A DNA stretch of 64,000 nucleotides, from the NCBI RefSeq assembly GCF_004168035.1, contig NZ_SDPU01000028.1, positions 1-64,000 on the forward strand, in the 5' to 3' direction. Position numbers and translations under genes: made by a program. The notes beneath the pieces are model-generated. The model was given only the letters and a program-made list of their open reading frames with translations. It made no database searches and was not told the origin of the DNA. Origin of the DNA: Nocardioides iriomotensis. GTDB lineage: Bacteria > Actinomycetota > Actinomycetes > Propionibacteriales > Nocardioidaceae. Shown piece by piece: positions 42,967-50,984 of this stretch (within the stretch, counting starts at the first letter, position 1; the number at the start of each line of letters is the position of its first letter).

Positions 42967-44229
42967 GTGGACTCACGCCCCAACGTGCTGTGGATCATCA
43001 CCGACGACCAGCCCCGACGGTCGTTGAGGACGATGCCGCACACCATGCGACTGCTGGTCGAACCCGGTGTCCGCTTTCGCCACGGCTACACCGCGGTGCC
43101 GTGGTGCGGCCCGGCGCGCGCCTCGATGCTGACGTCGATGTACCCGCACAACCACGACTGCTTGACCAACGTGACGCTGCCGAAGTTCGTCGACCAGGGG
43201 CTCGACCAGGACACCGTGGCGACGCGGATGAAGGACGCGGGCTACCGGCTCGGTTACTTCGGCAAGTACATGAACGCGCACCGCTCGATGCCCGAGTACG
43301 TCGCCCCTGGCTGGGACCGGTGGGTCGTGCGGATCACCGCCAAGCAGCTGCCGTACAACATCGACGGTCGCGTGGTCGACGTCGCCGAAGACCAGCAGAC
43401 GTCCGATGCCTACGCCGGCAGGCAGGCCACCGAGTTCCTGCGGACCAACACGCAGCGACCGTGGTTCGTCGTGTTCGCGCCGACCAGCCCGCACAGCCCC
43501 TACACCCCGTCACGCCGCCACCGGCACGACTTCGACGACGTGTCCTGGGACCCGCCGGCCCTCAACGAGAAGAACCTCGAGGACAAGCCGGCGTGGATGC
43601 GCGCGCTGGAGCCGCAGGACCGCGAACGGATGCGGCGCCACTGGGAGGGAAAGCTCGAGGAGCTGCGAGACCTCGACGACCAGATCCGGGAGCTGGTGCG
43701 CGCACTCCGCGCCACCGACCAGCTCGACAACACCGTGATCATGCTGGTCTCGGACAACGGGTACATGCTCGGCGAGCACCGGCTGTTCCGGAAGGAGCAC
43801 CCCTACGAGGAGTCCGCCGGCATCCCGTTCGTCGTGCGCGGGCCGGGCTTCCAGCCAGGGCGGAGGGATGCCCTGGTGAGCCAGGTCGACCTCATGCCGA
43901 CCACCCTCGAGCTGGCCGGCCTGGAGCCCGACGAGGGACGGGAGCTGGACGGCCGGTCGATGCTTCGTCCTCTCACTAGCGGCGACTGGTCGGGGTGGCG
44001 ACGTCGGCTGCTCTGCGAGAACCCGCACCTCGACTGGGCGCTGCTCCGGGAAGGCCGGATGGCGTTCATCCGGCACTACGAGCGGGGCGGTCGGGAGCTC
44101 TACGACCTCGAAGACGATCCGCACCAGATGCGGTCCCTGCATCGGACGACGGACACCGAGCCGTACCTGACGAGCCTGAACGCGCTCCGAGGCGCGGCGG
44201 GGCTCGAGCTCCGCGCTCTCGAACGCTGA
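42967..44229 (+). CDS. Sulfatase (type I, Cys-type)
   Basis: A 420-residue sulfatase that cleaves sulfate esters. The start PNVLWIITDDQPR holds the metal-binding Asp pair (13-14), and CGPARASMLTS at 47-57 is the CxPxR motif in which Cys47 would be turned into formylglycine by a maturation enzyme. Further features are VIMLVSDNGYMLGEHRLFRK with the second Asp-Asn metal site. No signal peptide is visible, so it may be cytoplasmic. The substrate is unknown; the pathway at 44.7-56 kb may supply sulfated sugars, but that is only proximity. Confidence 0.93.
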   Translation: MDSRPNVLWIITDDQPRRSLRTMPHTMRLLVEPGVRFRHGYTAVPWCGPARASMLTSMYPHNHDCLTNVTLPKFVDQGLDQDTVATRMKDAGYRLGYFGKYMNAHRSMPEYVAPGWDRWVVRITAKQLPYNIDGRVVDVAEDQQTSDAYAGRQATEFLRTNTQRPWFVVFAPTSPHSPYTPSRRHRHDFDDVSWDPPALNEKNLEDKPAWMRALEPQDRERMRRHWEGKLEELRDLDDQIRELVRALRATDQLDNTVIMLVSDNGYMLGEHRLFRKEHPYEESAGIPFVVRGPGFQPGRRDALVSQVDLMPTTLELAGLEPDEGRELDGRSMLRPLTSGDWSGWRRRLLCENPHLDWALLREGRMAFIRHYERGGRELYDLEDDPHQMRSLHRTTDTEPYLTSLNALRGAAGLELRALER

Positions 44230-44714
44230 CCCTGTGGAAGCTTCGCTCGCGAGGTCAGTCCTGGCCCGGCTACGGAGCACCTCGGCCGACCGGAGCGCCA
44301 GCGCGTCGAGCGCCGATCCCACCGGCGACAATGCAGTGCCACCTCGCCGGAATGTCGGCCGCAGACGGCCGGCCGCAACCATTCGGATCTCGAGAGGAAC
44401 GCTGAACGTCGTCGGCGGGAACGCGTCGACCACCTCGTCGACCGCGTGCAAGCGGGCGCGCGTCGCGGGACGATTTCCTTCATCAGGATGGCGGGGGTCA
44501 GCCTGCCGTGCCTGACCAGTCGACCGCGCCACGACCCAGGTCACGCGCCCGCACCCGACCGAGGTTCTTCGTCACCACGCCACCACCGTCACTTCCGGCC
44601 AACCAGCTAGCCACGACCTGACCTCTTGGCCCGGGTTCATGCCTGCAGCCCACTGTTGCTGGGGTGCGTACTCGTGGAGGTACTCCGCCGGCGTGCGGTC
44701 GTTGCCGGCGTGCT
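44230..44714. other. Intergenic region between sulfatase and the glycoconjugate cluster
   Basis: About 485 bases without a gene I can support. Composition is a little lower in GC than the genes beside it. It contains no clear terminator, tRNA or insertion sequence. A short open frame on the minus strand (44572 to about 44715) encodes a plausible-looking but unrecognised peptide, possibly a decayed gene end. Confidence 0.4.
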
Positions 44715-45995
44715 TCACGGCCGCAGCAGTGACCTCATCTCCGCATGCCGTCCGAGGGCCGCCGCGAGGTCCGACTGCCAGCCGGGTGAGTGCCGGCGAA
44801 GGTGGCGGTAGCAGCGGTTGAGGAACTCGACGTCCGCACACGTCTCCAGCAGCGCCGCGTCGATCTCGGTCCCCGAAGCGCTGGAGTACGACGACAGCAG
44901 TTCCGACGCGACGCCCCGCGCGATACCGCGAGGGAGGTCCCGCAGTGCGAGCTCCGCCAGAAATTCGGCGAGGTCCACCTCAGGGGGGCCGTGCGTCATC
45001 GAGTCGAGGTCGACCAGCACGGGTCCCTGCTCGGACCACACGAGCTGAGCGAGGTGGAAGTCGCCGTGCAGCGTGCACAACCGTTCGGGACCGGCTTCGG
45101 CGCGTCGTCTCGTCGCCGCAGCCACCAGGTCGTTGACGGCCGGGCCGACCGCCGGGTGGGCACGGCTCAGCTTGGTCGCCTTGCTGTGAGCTTCCGCCAG
45201 CAGGCCGTCGACGTCGACCCGCCCCCTGACCGGTACGGCCGATGCGTGCAGTGCCGCCAGCATTGGCCCCACCGACACGGTGGCGTCGGGCAGCTGGGCG
45301 GGGTCGACGGCTTCCGTCACGGGGCGTCCGGGGACCCCGCGAGTCCACAGCACCTCTCGTACCGGATCGGCTGCCAGCGGTTCGGCGATCCGGAGCTCGG
45401 GCGGCAGGTTGGACCGGGACCACAGTGCCTGGTGCCGGGATGCGATCGGGGCTGTGCCGTCGGCGAGGTGCTTGGCGAAAACGGCCGGTGCACCATCACC
45501 GTCGACCTCGAGACGCAGCGTGGCGCTGGCCTCCGGCTGGTAGCGCACGACCGTCGTACGCATCTCCCCTGGCGATGACCCGAGAAGCTCGCGGACGGCG
45601 GGGGGAATGAGTCGGACGACCTGCTGGGGTGCCACCAGGGCCGGGAGTGTTGGGAGCCGCGGGTCCTCGGGGAACCGCCACACGACCAGGTCGAGCTCGT
45701 GAAGGTAGGTGCACCGACCAGCGCCGCGGGTCGCCCGGTCCTGCTGCCAGACCGCCCGGGCGGCGGTTCCGTCGGGGAAGCCCTTGACGTACAGCCTCAC
45801 CGGTTCGGCGCCGTCCGCGATGACGAGGTACGTCGCCCAGCCGCGACACCGCTGCGACGCCGGCCGGAACGGATGCGTGAGCCGCCCATCGAGCAGCTCG
45901 ACCGCGGCCACGTCTCCCGGGAGTCCGAGCGTTCCGCTGTGACGCGCCAGGACGTCGGTCAGCCACGTGACGTCAGTCAGGTTCGGGAGCCACAC
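44715..45995 (-). CDS. APH-family phosphotransferase of the glycoconjugate cluster (kinase 1)
   Basis: A 426-residue small-molecule kinase. The catalytic loop HGDFHLAQLVW and the metal motif LVDLDSMTHGPPEVDLAEF are intact except that the usual Asn of the loop is Gln. Two similar N-lobe-like segments precede it: WATYLVIADGAEPVRLYVKG and TVVRYQPEASATLRLEVDG (the latter followed by AVFAKHLADG with the ATP-binding Lys). Kinases 2 and 3 of the cluster show the same doubled design. GTG start; 84 bases separate it from the glycosyltransferase gene upstream. It probably phosphorylates a sugar or polyol, substrate unknown. Confidence 0.82.
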   Translation of the reverse strand: MWLPNLTDVTWLTDVLARHSGTLGLPGDVAAVELLDGRLTHPFRPASQRCRGWATYLVIADGAEPVRLYVKGFPDGTAARAVWQQDRATRGAGRCTYLHELDLVVWRFPEDPRLPTLPALVAPQQVVRLIPPAVRELLGSSPGEMRTTVVRYQPEASATLRLEVDGDGAPAVFAKHLADGTAPIASRHQALWSRSNLPPELRIAEPLAADPVREVLWTRGVPGRPVTEAVDPAQLPDATVSVGPMLAALHASAVPVRGRVDVDGLLAEAHSKATKLSRAHPAVGPAVNDLVAAATRRRAEAGPERLCTLHGDFHLAQLVWSEQGPVLVDLDSMTHGPPEVDLAEFLAELALRDLPRGIARGVASELLSSYSSASGTEIDAALLETCADVEFLNRCYRHLRRHSPGWQSDLAAALGRHAEMRSLLRP

Positions 45996-46079
45996 GAGCG
46001 GCGCCCCTCATTCTCTCGGGTCCGACCACCGCGCCGAACCTGCAAGCCGGCGTGGTGTGGCGCGCCTCCGCCCTTCCAG

Positions 46080-47252
46080 TCACGGTGCGGGCTCCACGTC
46101 CCGCGCCAGGCACAGGCTCTTCAGCAGCTCCGGGGTCCGCGATCGCCCGTCCAGGTCGAGCGGGAGCGCGAGGGGTGTCCAGTTCACGGCGTCGCGTACG
46201 GCGGCCGTGAAGGTCCGAGCCGAGAGGATGCTCGGGTCGAGGACGCGCACCGCGCCGAGCCTCTCGAGCTTGACGGCCCGGGCGGGCTGCTCGTCCTCGC
46301 GTCCCTCGCCGTAGGGCACGACGACGGCCGGCGTCGTGCAGCCGAGGATGTCCATGACCGTGTTGTATCCCGCTTGGCTCACGGAGACGGCCGAGACGGC
46401 CATCTCGGCTCCGAGGTCCGGGAGGTAACGCATCACCTCGAGCCCCCTCGCCGTCGATGCACGTCGACTGAGCTCGGTCACGACCGGGTCGGGGAGGAAC
46501 GGTCCCGTGACGACTACCGTGCGTAGCCCATGCTCGTCGAGCAGGTGTGGGGCCGCTTCCGCGGCCGCCCGGAACAGGGGCGCGCCGACCCTCCCTCCGC
46601 CGGCCGACACGAGCACCCGCCGCTGCGGCTCGATCGCGCGGTCGTGCGACCTGGGCGCACGGACGAAGCCGGTGTAGTGAACGGGCACGCGCAGCGGGAT
46701 GGTCGGACGGAACGTCTCCTCCAGGGTCGCGAACCGGGCGTCCGCATGGACCAGCACCGCGTCGAAGTACTCGTTCGCGAGCTGGCTCGCCCGGTCGTCG
46801 TGGCCCAGCTGGTTGCGGCGGCTGTGGACCAGGATGTCGCGCAGGCTGCACGCGACGAAGGGTCTCCTGCCCGGGGAGTGCGCAGCCTCCAGGAGCGGAA
46901 TCAGCTCGGTCTCGAACTTCCTGCGCCCGAACGGGAAGAGCTCGATGAGCAGCACGTCGGGGGCCGTCCTGCGGAAGGATTCCTGGATCATCGCCACGCG
47001 CAGCCGGAGGGCCTCCTCGACGCCGTACCGCTCGTCCCGGCTCACCAGCGCGTAGTCCGCGTCGAGTCCCAGCGGCGGCAGGTGCACGACGTCGATGGCT
47101 TCAGGCTCGGCGAGCTCTGCGGGCCAGGGTCCCCCGTTGAGCAGCGTGACGTCGAAGTCGTGTGCCAGGCCCTCGGCCAGGTTCATCGCTCGCACCAGGT
47201 GGCCGAGACCCGTCGTCTGCTGGCAGTGGAAGAGCACGCGTGGTCGCGTCAT
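46080..47252 (-). CDS. Glycosyltransferase, GT-B fold, MurG/COG4671-like (GT a)
   Basis: A 390-residue predicted glycosyltransferase. The N-terminal Gly-loop is RVLFHCQQTTGLGHLVRAMN and the C-terminal nucleotide-sugar half has RRVLVSAGGGRVGAPLFR, SQAGYNTVMDILGCTTPAVV and PYGEGREDEQPARA, all features of the MurG-like GT28 half. No membrane segment. Its ATG overlaps the stop of kinase 2 as ATGA. Related in design to the glycosyltransferase at 52841 (similar GLGH loop and AGYNT motif). Confidence 0.85.
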   Translation of the reverse strand: MTRPRVLFHCQQTTGLGHLVRAMNLAEGLAHDFDVTLLNGGPWPAELAEPEAIDVVHLPPLGLDADYALVSRDERYGVEEALRLRVAMIQESFRRTAPDVLLIELFPFGRRKFETELIPLLEAAHSPGRRPFVACSLRDILVHSRRNQLGHDDRASQLANEYFDAVLVHADARFATLEETFRPTIPLRVPVHYTGFVRAPRSHDRAIEPQRRVLVSAGGGRVGAPLFRAAAEAAPHLLDEHGLRTVVVTGPFLPDPVVTELSRRASTARGLEVMRYLPDLGAEMAVSAVSVSQAGYNTVMDILGCTTPAVVVPYGEGREDEQPARAVKLERLGAVRVLDPSILSARTFTAAVRDAVNWTPLALPLDLDGRSRTPELLKSLCLARDVEPAP

Positions 47253-48538
47253 GTGTCGCCCACCTTTCGTTGCTTCACCCAGCGCAGCGCCGTCACCAGG
47301 ACCCGCTCCAGGTCGGCGATCGCGGCGGCGTCGACGCGGTTGATCGCCCGGACCGCCCGCTCGGCGAGGAGGGCCGCGGCCGCGTACCAGAGCAGGTCGG
47401 CCCGCGACAGCCTGCGGTCGTAGGCGCCCAGCAGAGACGCCGCGGCGGCCCGGGCGGTGTCGGGGTCGAAGACGTCGTGGGGCCGTGGACACCAGAACCG
47501 TGCCAGCATCCCGCCGAGGTCGGCGGCCGCGGGGCCGGCGCCCGCCTCGTCGAGGTCGATCAGGCTGACGGCGTCGTCGAGCACCAGCACGTTCTTGGCG
47601 TGCACGTCGCCGTGCAGCAGGACGTCGGGACCGCGCGCCGGCGCGGTCCTCAACAGCTCGTCCCTGAGCTGTCGGGCGACCGATGCCAGGTCCGGGCGAG
47701 CGGCACGGACCAGGTCGGCCGCCGGCACCAGCTCGTCGGGGTCGAACCGCGTGAACCGCGGGAGACCGCCGGCGGGTTGGGCGTGCAGCACCGCCAGGGC
47801 GGCGCCGAGTGTGGCCATCGCACCCGGGTAGGCGGCCCAGGGCACTTGGTTGAGCGGACGGCCGGGGGCGGCCGAGAACAGCGCCATGTGCTGCGCGGGC
47901 AGGTAGCCGATCCCCTCGGGAAGTCGAAGGACCCCGTGCTGGTCGATCCCGCACCCAGCGGCGCGCAGGAGGGCGACACTTCGGCGGCCTGCGTGCCCCG
48001 GCTGCACCTTCGCGTAGCCGACCGTCGCGCCGCACGGGTCCGCGCACCGGACGGTGGCTGCCCTCTCCGGCTTGTACGCCTTCAGCTCGCTCTGCGTCCA
48101 CACCTTGCCGAAGACGCCCCGCAGCTCGGGCGGCGGACCGGTCAACCGGTCCAGGCCGACCAGCTTGCGGTCCTGCGGGAAGACCCAGAAGACCGTGCTC
48201 GTCACCTGGTCGAGCAGCACCGACCCTGGTCCGGCGCCCTGACCGATCGCGACCTCACGGGCACGCAGGAACTCGCCCGCCGCCCTGGGCTCCGGGAACA
48301 TCCGCGAGCTGACCAGGTCCGTGCCCGCTCCACGGTGCAGCCGGAAGGTGGCCCGAAGGCTCTCGCCCATGCGGTACTTCACGCGCAGCAACGAGCAGCC
48401 ACCGGTGCGTGGCGCCGCCGCCTGGTCGAGTAGGTCGTCGAGCCGGGCGCTGACGACGTCGGCGTCGAGCAGGTCGTCACGGTGCGGCAGCACCGGGTCC
48501 GGCGGCAGGACGGCCGTCGCCTCTGCGGAACTGCTCAT
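47249..48538 (-). CDS. APH-family phosphotransferase of the glycoconjugate cluster (kinase 2)
   Basis: A 429-residue small-molecule kinase with a complete catalytic loop LHGDVHAKNVLV and metal motif LIDLDEAGAGPAAADLG. It has two N-lobe-like segments in a row: SLLRVKYRMGESLRATFRLH and ELKAYKPERAATVRC (followed by GYAKVQPG with the Lys). It overlaps the flanking glycosyltransferase genes by four bases at both ends, so kinase and transferases are made together. Of the three cluster kinases it is the one with a fully canonical active site. Confidence 0.85.
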   Translation of the reverse strand: MSSSAEATAVLPPDPVLPHRDDLLDADVVSARLDDLLDQAAAPRTGGCSLLRVKYRMGESLRATFRLHRGAGTDLVSSRMFPEPRAAGEFLRAREVAIGQGAGPGSVLLDQVTSTVFWVFPQDRKLVGLDRLTGPPPELRGVFGKVWTQSELKAYKPERAATVRCADPCGATVGYAKVQPGHAGRRSVALLRAAGCGIDQHGVLRLPEGIGYLPAQHMALFSAAPGRPLNQVPWAAYPGAMATLGAALAVLHAQPAGGLPRFTRFDPDELVPAADLVRAARPDLASVARQLRDELLRTAPARGPDVLLHGDVHAKNVLVLDDAVSLIDLDEAGAGPAAADLGGMLARFWCPRPHDVFDPDTARAAAASLLGAYDRRLSRADLLWYAAAALLAERAVRAINRVDAAAIADLERVLVTALRWVKQRKVGDT

Positions 48539-49863
48539 GAGGTACCTCCTGACGCGATGCCGGTCAGCAACGAGGCCATCCGTTCGGCGGCCGTCGCGGC
48601 GTCGAAGCGTTCCGAGACCGTGGCGCGTCCTCGCTCCGCGAGGTGCCGTGCCAGCGCGTGGTCCTTGACCAGTCGGTGCAGCGCATCGGCGAGGTCGACG
48701 GGACGGTCGGGTGCGACGAGCATTCCGTTCTCGCCGTCGCGTACCAGCTCCGTGATGCCCGGGAGGCCCGTGGAGACGACGGGTACGCCGCAGGCCATCG
48801 CCTCCACCAGCACGTTCGGGATGCCGTCGCGGTCTCCGTCCTCCAGCACCCGGCACGGCAGCGCGAACACGCTGGCCCGCTGGTACTGGGCGAACAGTCT
48901 GGTCTGGGTCATCGGCCCCAGCAGGGTCATGCGCTCACCCAGGCCGGTTGCGGCGACGCGGGCGCGCACCTGCTCCTCGTGGTCACCGGGCGCACCGACG
49001 ATGACGGCCTCGAAGTCCACGTCGCGATCCCGCAGCACCGCGCAGGCGTCCACGAAGGTGTCCAGGCCCTTCTTCCGCACCAGACGCGCGACAGCGAGCA
49101 GCCGCACGCGCGCAGGCTCGACCCGCGGCCACGCCGCCGCGACCAGAGGCTCGAAGTCGGCGTTCAGGCCGTGGAAGACGACGTGCACAGGCGTCGCCGA
49201 CCCGTACGACTCGAGGTGTTGCCGGTTCGTGTCGGTGCACGTGACGACGAACGAGGCGGCGTCCATCTTGCGCCGCAACAGGCCGGCGGGGTTGAGCTCC
49301 GGGGTCCAGATGTCCTTCGCGTGCCCGGTGAAGGAGAACGGGAGCCCGGTGATCGTGCCAGCCAGCCAGGTGACGGTGGTCGATCCGTGCGCGAAGTGGG
49401 CGTGCAGGTGGCGCACGTCGCCGGCGTCGTCGATCCGGTCGGCCAGGTCCACGGCGAGGAGGAGCTCCTTGACGTAGAGCTTGCGCGGCGGGGCGAGGAA
49501 GCCGCGCCTGGCTCGGACCGCCTGGGCGAACGCCTGCGTCGCAGCGCGTGTCAGGCCCGCTGGATGGCGACGCGCCGTGCGCAGCAGGGGGGTCTTGAAG
49601 TGCCCCAGGTTCTCGCCGAGCCAGCGGCGCAGGGTGGTGGCCGACAGGGACGTCGTCTGCCTCAGGTAGTCGGGCTCAACGCGCAGGCGTCGTACGACGT
49701 CGTGCTGCATCTCCTCGTCCGCCGCCCTCATCACGTACAGGCGCAACGGCACCCCGAGACGCTCCAGCCGGTACATCTCGCTGGTGATGAACACCTCGGA
49801 CAGCCGGGGATACCCCTTCAGCACGTACGCCACTCGCCCCGTGGCCCCTGCGTGGTCACGCAT
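48535..49863 (-). CDS. Glycosyltransferase family 4 (GT b)
   Basis: A 442-residue retaining GT-B glycosyltransferase. N-terminal half: VAYVLKGYPRLSEVFITSEM and HLHAHFAHGSTTVTWLAG; C-terminal half: LLAVARLVRKKGLDTFVDA and the donor-binding motif DGIPNVLVEAMACGVPVVST with its conserved Glu residues. It starts at ATG 49863, overlapping the gene upstream by eight bases and the kinase 2 gene downstream by four. Likely adds a hexose to a lipid- or polymer-linked acceptor on the cytoplasmic face; acceptor and donor not known. Confidence 0.9.
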   Translation of the reverse strand: MRDHAGATGRVAYVLKGYPRLSEVFITSEMYRLERLGVPLRLYVMRAADEEMQHDVVRRLRVEPDYLRQTTSLSATTLRRWLGENLGHFKTPLLRTARRHPAGLTRAATQAFAQAVRARRGFLAPPRKLYVKELLLAVDLADRIDDAGDVRHLHAHFAHGSTTVTWLAGTITGLPFSFTGHAKDIWTPELNPAGLLRRKMDAASFVVTCTDTNRQHLESYGSATPVHVVFHGLNADFEPLVAAAWPRVEPARVRLLAVARLVRKKGLDTFVDACAVLRDRDVDFEAVIVGAPGDHEEQVRARVAATGLGERMTLLGPMTQTRLFAQYQRASVFALPCRVLEDGDRDGIPNVLVEAMACGVPVVSTGLPGITELVRDGENGMLVAPDRPVDLADALHRLVKDHALARHLAERGRATVSERFDAATAAERMASLLTGIASGGTS

Positions 49864-50953
49864 AGGCGGTCTCCCGCGCCCCAGCGTGCAGGACCGCCAG
49901 CCGCTCGACGAACCGACGGGTGCACGTCGCAAGGTCGAAGTGCTCCTGCACAAACTGTCGCCCTGCGGACCCGAGCTCGGCGCGAAGCCGAGGATCTCTC
50001 AGCGTGGTCAGCCCCTCGGCGAGCGCACCGACGTCAGCCGGAGGCACCACGAGGCCGCTGCCGGCGGCGTGCACGGTGGCACCGAGGACGGAGACGTCGG
50101 AGGCGACCAGCGGCCGGCTGCACGCCATCGCCTCGAGCGTGACGTTCGGCAACCCGTCGCGGTCCCCGCCGCGGTCCACCACCGAAGGCACGGCGACCAA
50201 GTCGCACCAGGCGTACTCGTCGGGCAGCTGCTCGTGGGACCGGCGCCCGGCCAGCTCCACCGTCTCCCTGAGCCCCTGATGGACGATCGACTCCTCGAGG
50301 GCCGTCTGCTCGACGCCGGTGCCGACGATCCGCAGCCGTACGGGGAACTGCAGCCGGGCGACGGCGTCGAGCAACGTCGAGAACCCCTTCTTCTCGACCA
50401 GCCGACCGACGGCCAGCACCCGGAGCCGCGTATCGCCGCCCGGGTGGTGGCGCGGCGCGAAACGTGCGAGGTCCACACCGTGCGGGAGCAGGGACACTCG
50501 CGCACCAGGAACGTCGACGTACCGCGCCACGTCGGCGTTGCACGCCACCACGCCGGCGGCTTGCCGAGCGCGACGGGACAGCAACGGCGGGGGAACCTTG
50601 CGGGCGTCCAGCGCGTGCACGCTGAAGCTGTAGCCCACCCCGAGGTCACCGGCCGCGCGGGCCGCGACCTCGGTCGGAAGGTGGGCAAAGTAGCCGTGGA
50701 CGCCGTCGACGTCGGCGTCCCGCAGGTCCTCGACCAGCGAGGTCGCCTGGTGGGCGACGTCCGCCGCAGGCAGCATCCGGAGCAGCGGGAGCACCTCTTC
50801 GACGCCCGGCTGTGGAGTCTGCCCGTCGCCCGGCTTGGTGGCGTAGACGCGAGCCAGCATGCCTTCCCGGGCGAGGGCGACCAGTTCCCCCACGGCGAAG
50901 GTCTCCGACGTCCGCGGGAAGCCGCTCATCACGACCGCGATGCGCGCCCTCAC
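49856..50953 (-). CDS. Glycosyltransferase family 4 (GT c)
   Basis: A 365-residue GT-B glycosyltransferase, a shorter relative of GT b: IAVVMSGFPRTSETFAVGEL, VHGYFAHLPTEVAARAAGDL, VLAVGRLVEKKGFSTLLDAV and DGLPNVTLEAMACSRPLVAS. The similarity in both halves suggests that GT b and GT c arose by duplication. GTG at 50953 is the likely start, 31 bases after the ABC exporter stop; another GTG lies at 50968. Eight-base overlap with GT b. Confidence 0.89.
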   Translation of the reverse strand: MRARIAVVMSGFPRTSETFAVGELVALAREGMLARVYATKPGDGQTPQPGVEEVLPLLRMLPAADVAHQATSLVEDLRDADVDGVHGYFAHLPTEVAARAAGDLGVGYSFSVHALDARKVPPPLLSRRARQAAGVVACNADVARYVDVPGARVSLLPHGVDLARFAPRHHPGGDTRLRVLAVGRLVEKKGFSTLLDAVARLQFPVRLRIVGTGVEQTALEESIVHQGLRETVELAGRRSHEQLPDEYAWCDLVAVPSVVDRGGDRDGLPNVTLEAMACSRPLVASDVSVLGATVHAAGSGLVVPPADVGALAEGLTTLRDPRLRAELGSAGRQFVQEHFDLATCTRRFVERLAVLHAGARETAYA

Positions 50954-50984
50954 GCGTCGCCCGCCCACCGCGCAGATCCTTCGA

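Noticed and set aside
44572-44841. Minus-strand frame ending beyond kinase 1, with a credible tail (EYLHEYAPQQQWAAG)
   Set aside because: Overlaps the end of kinase 1 in another frame, has no start site or recognised family; at most a decayed fragment.
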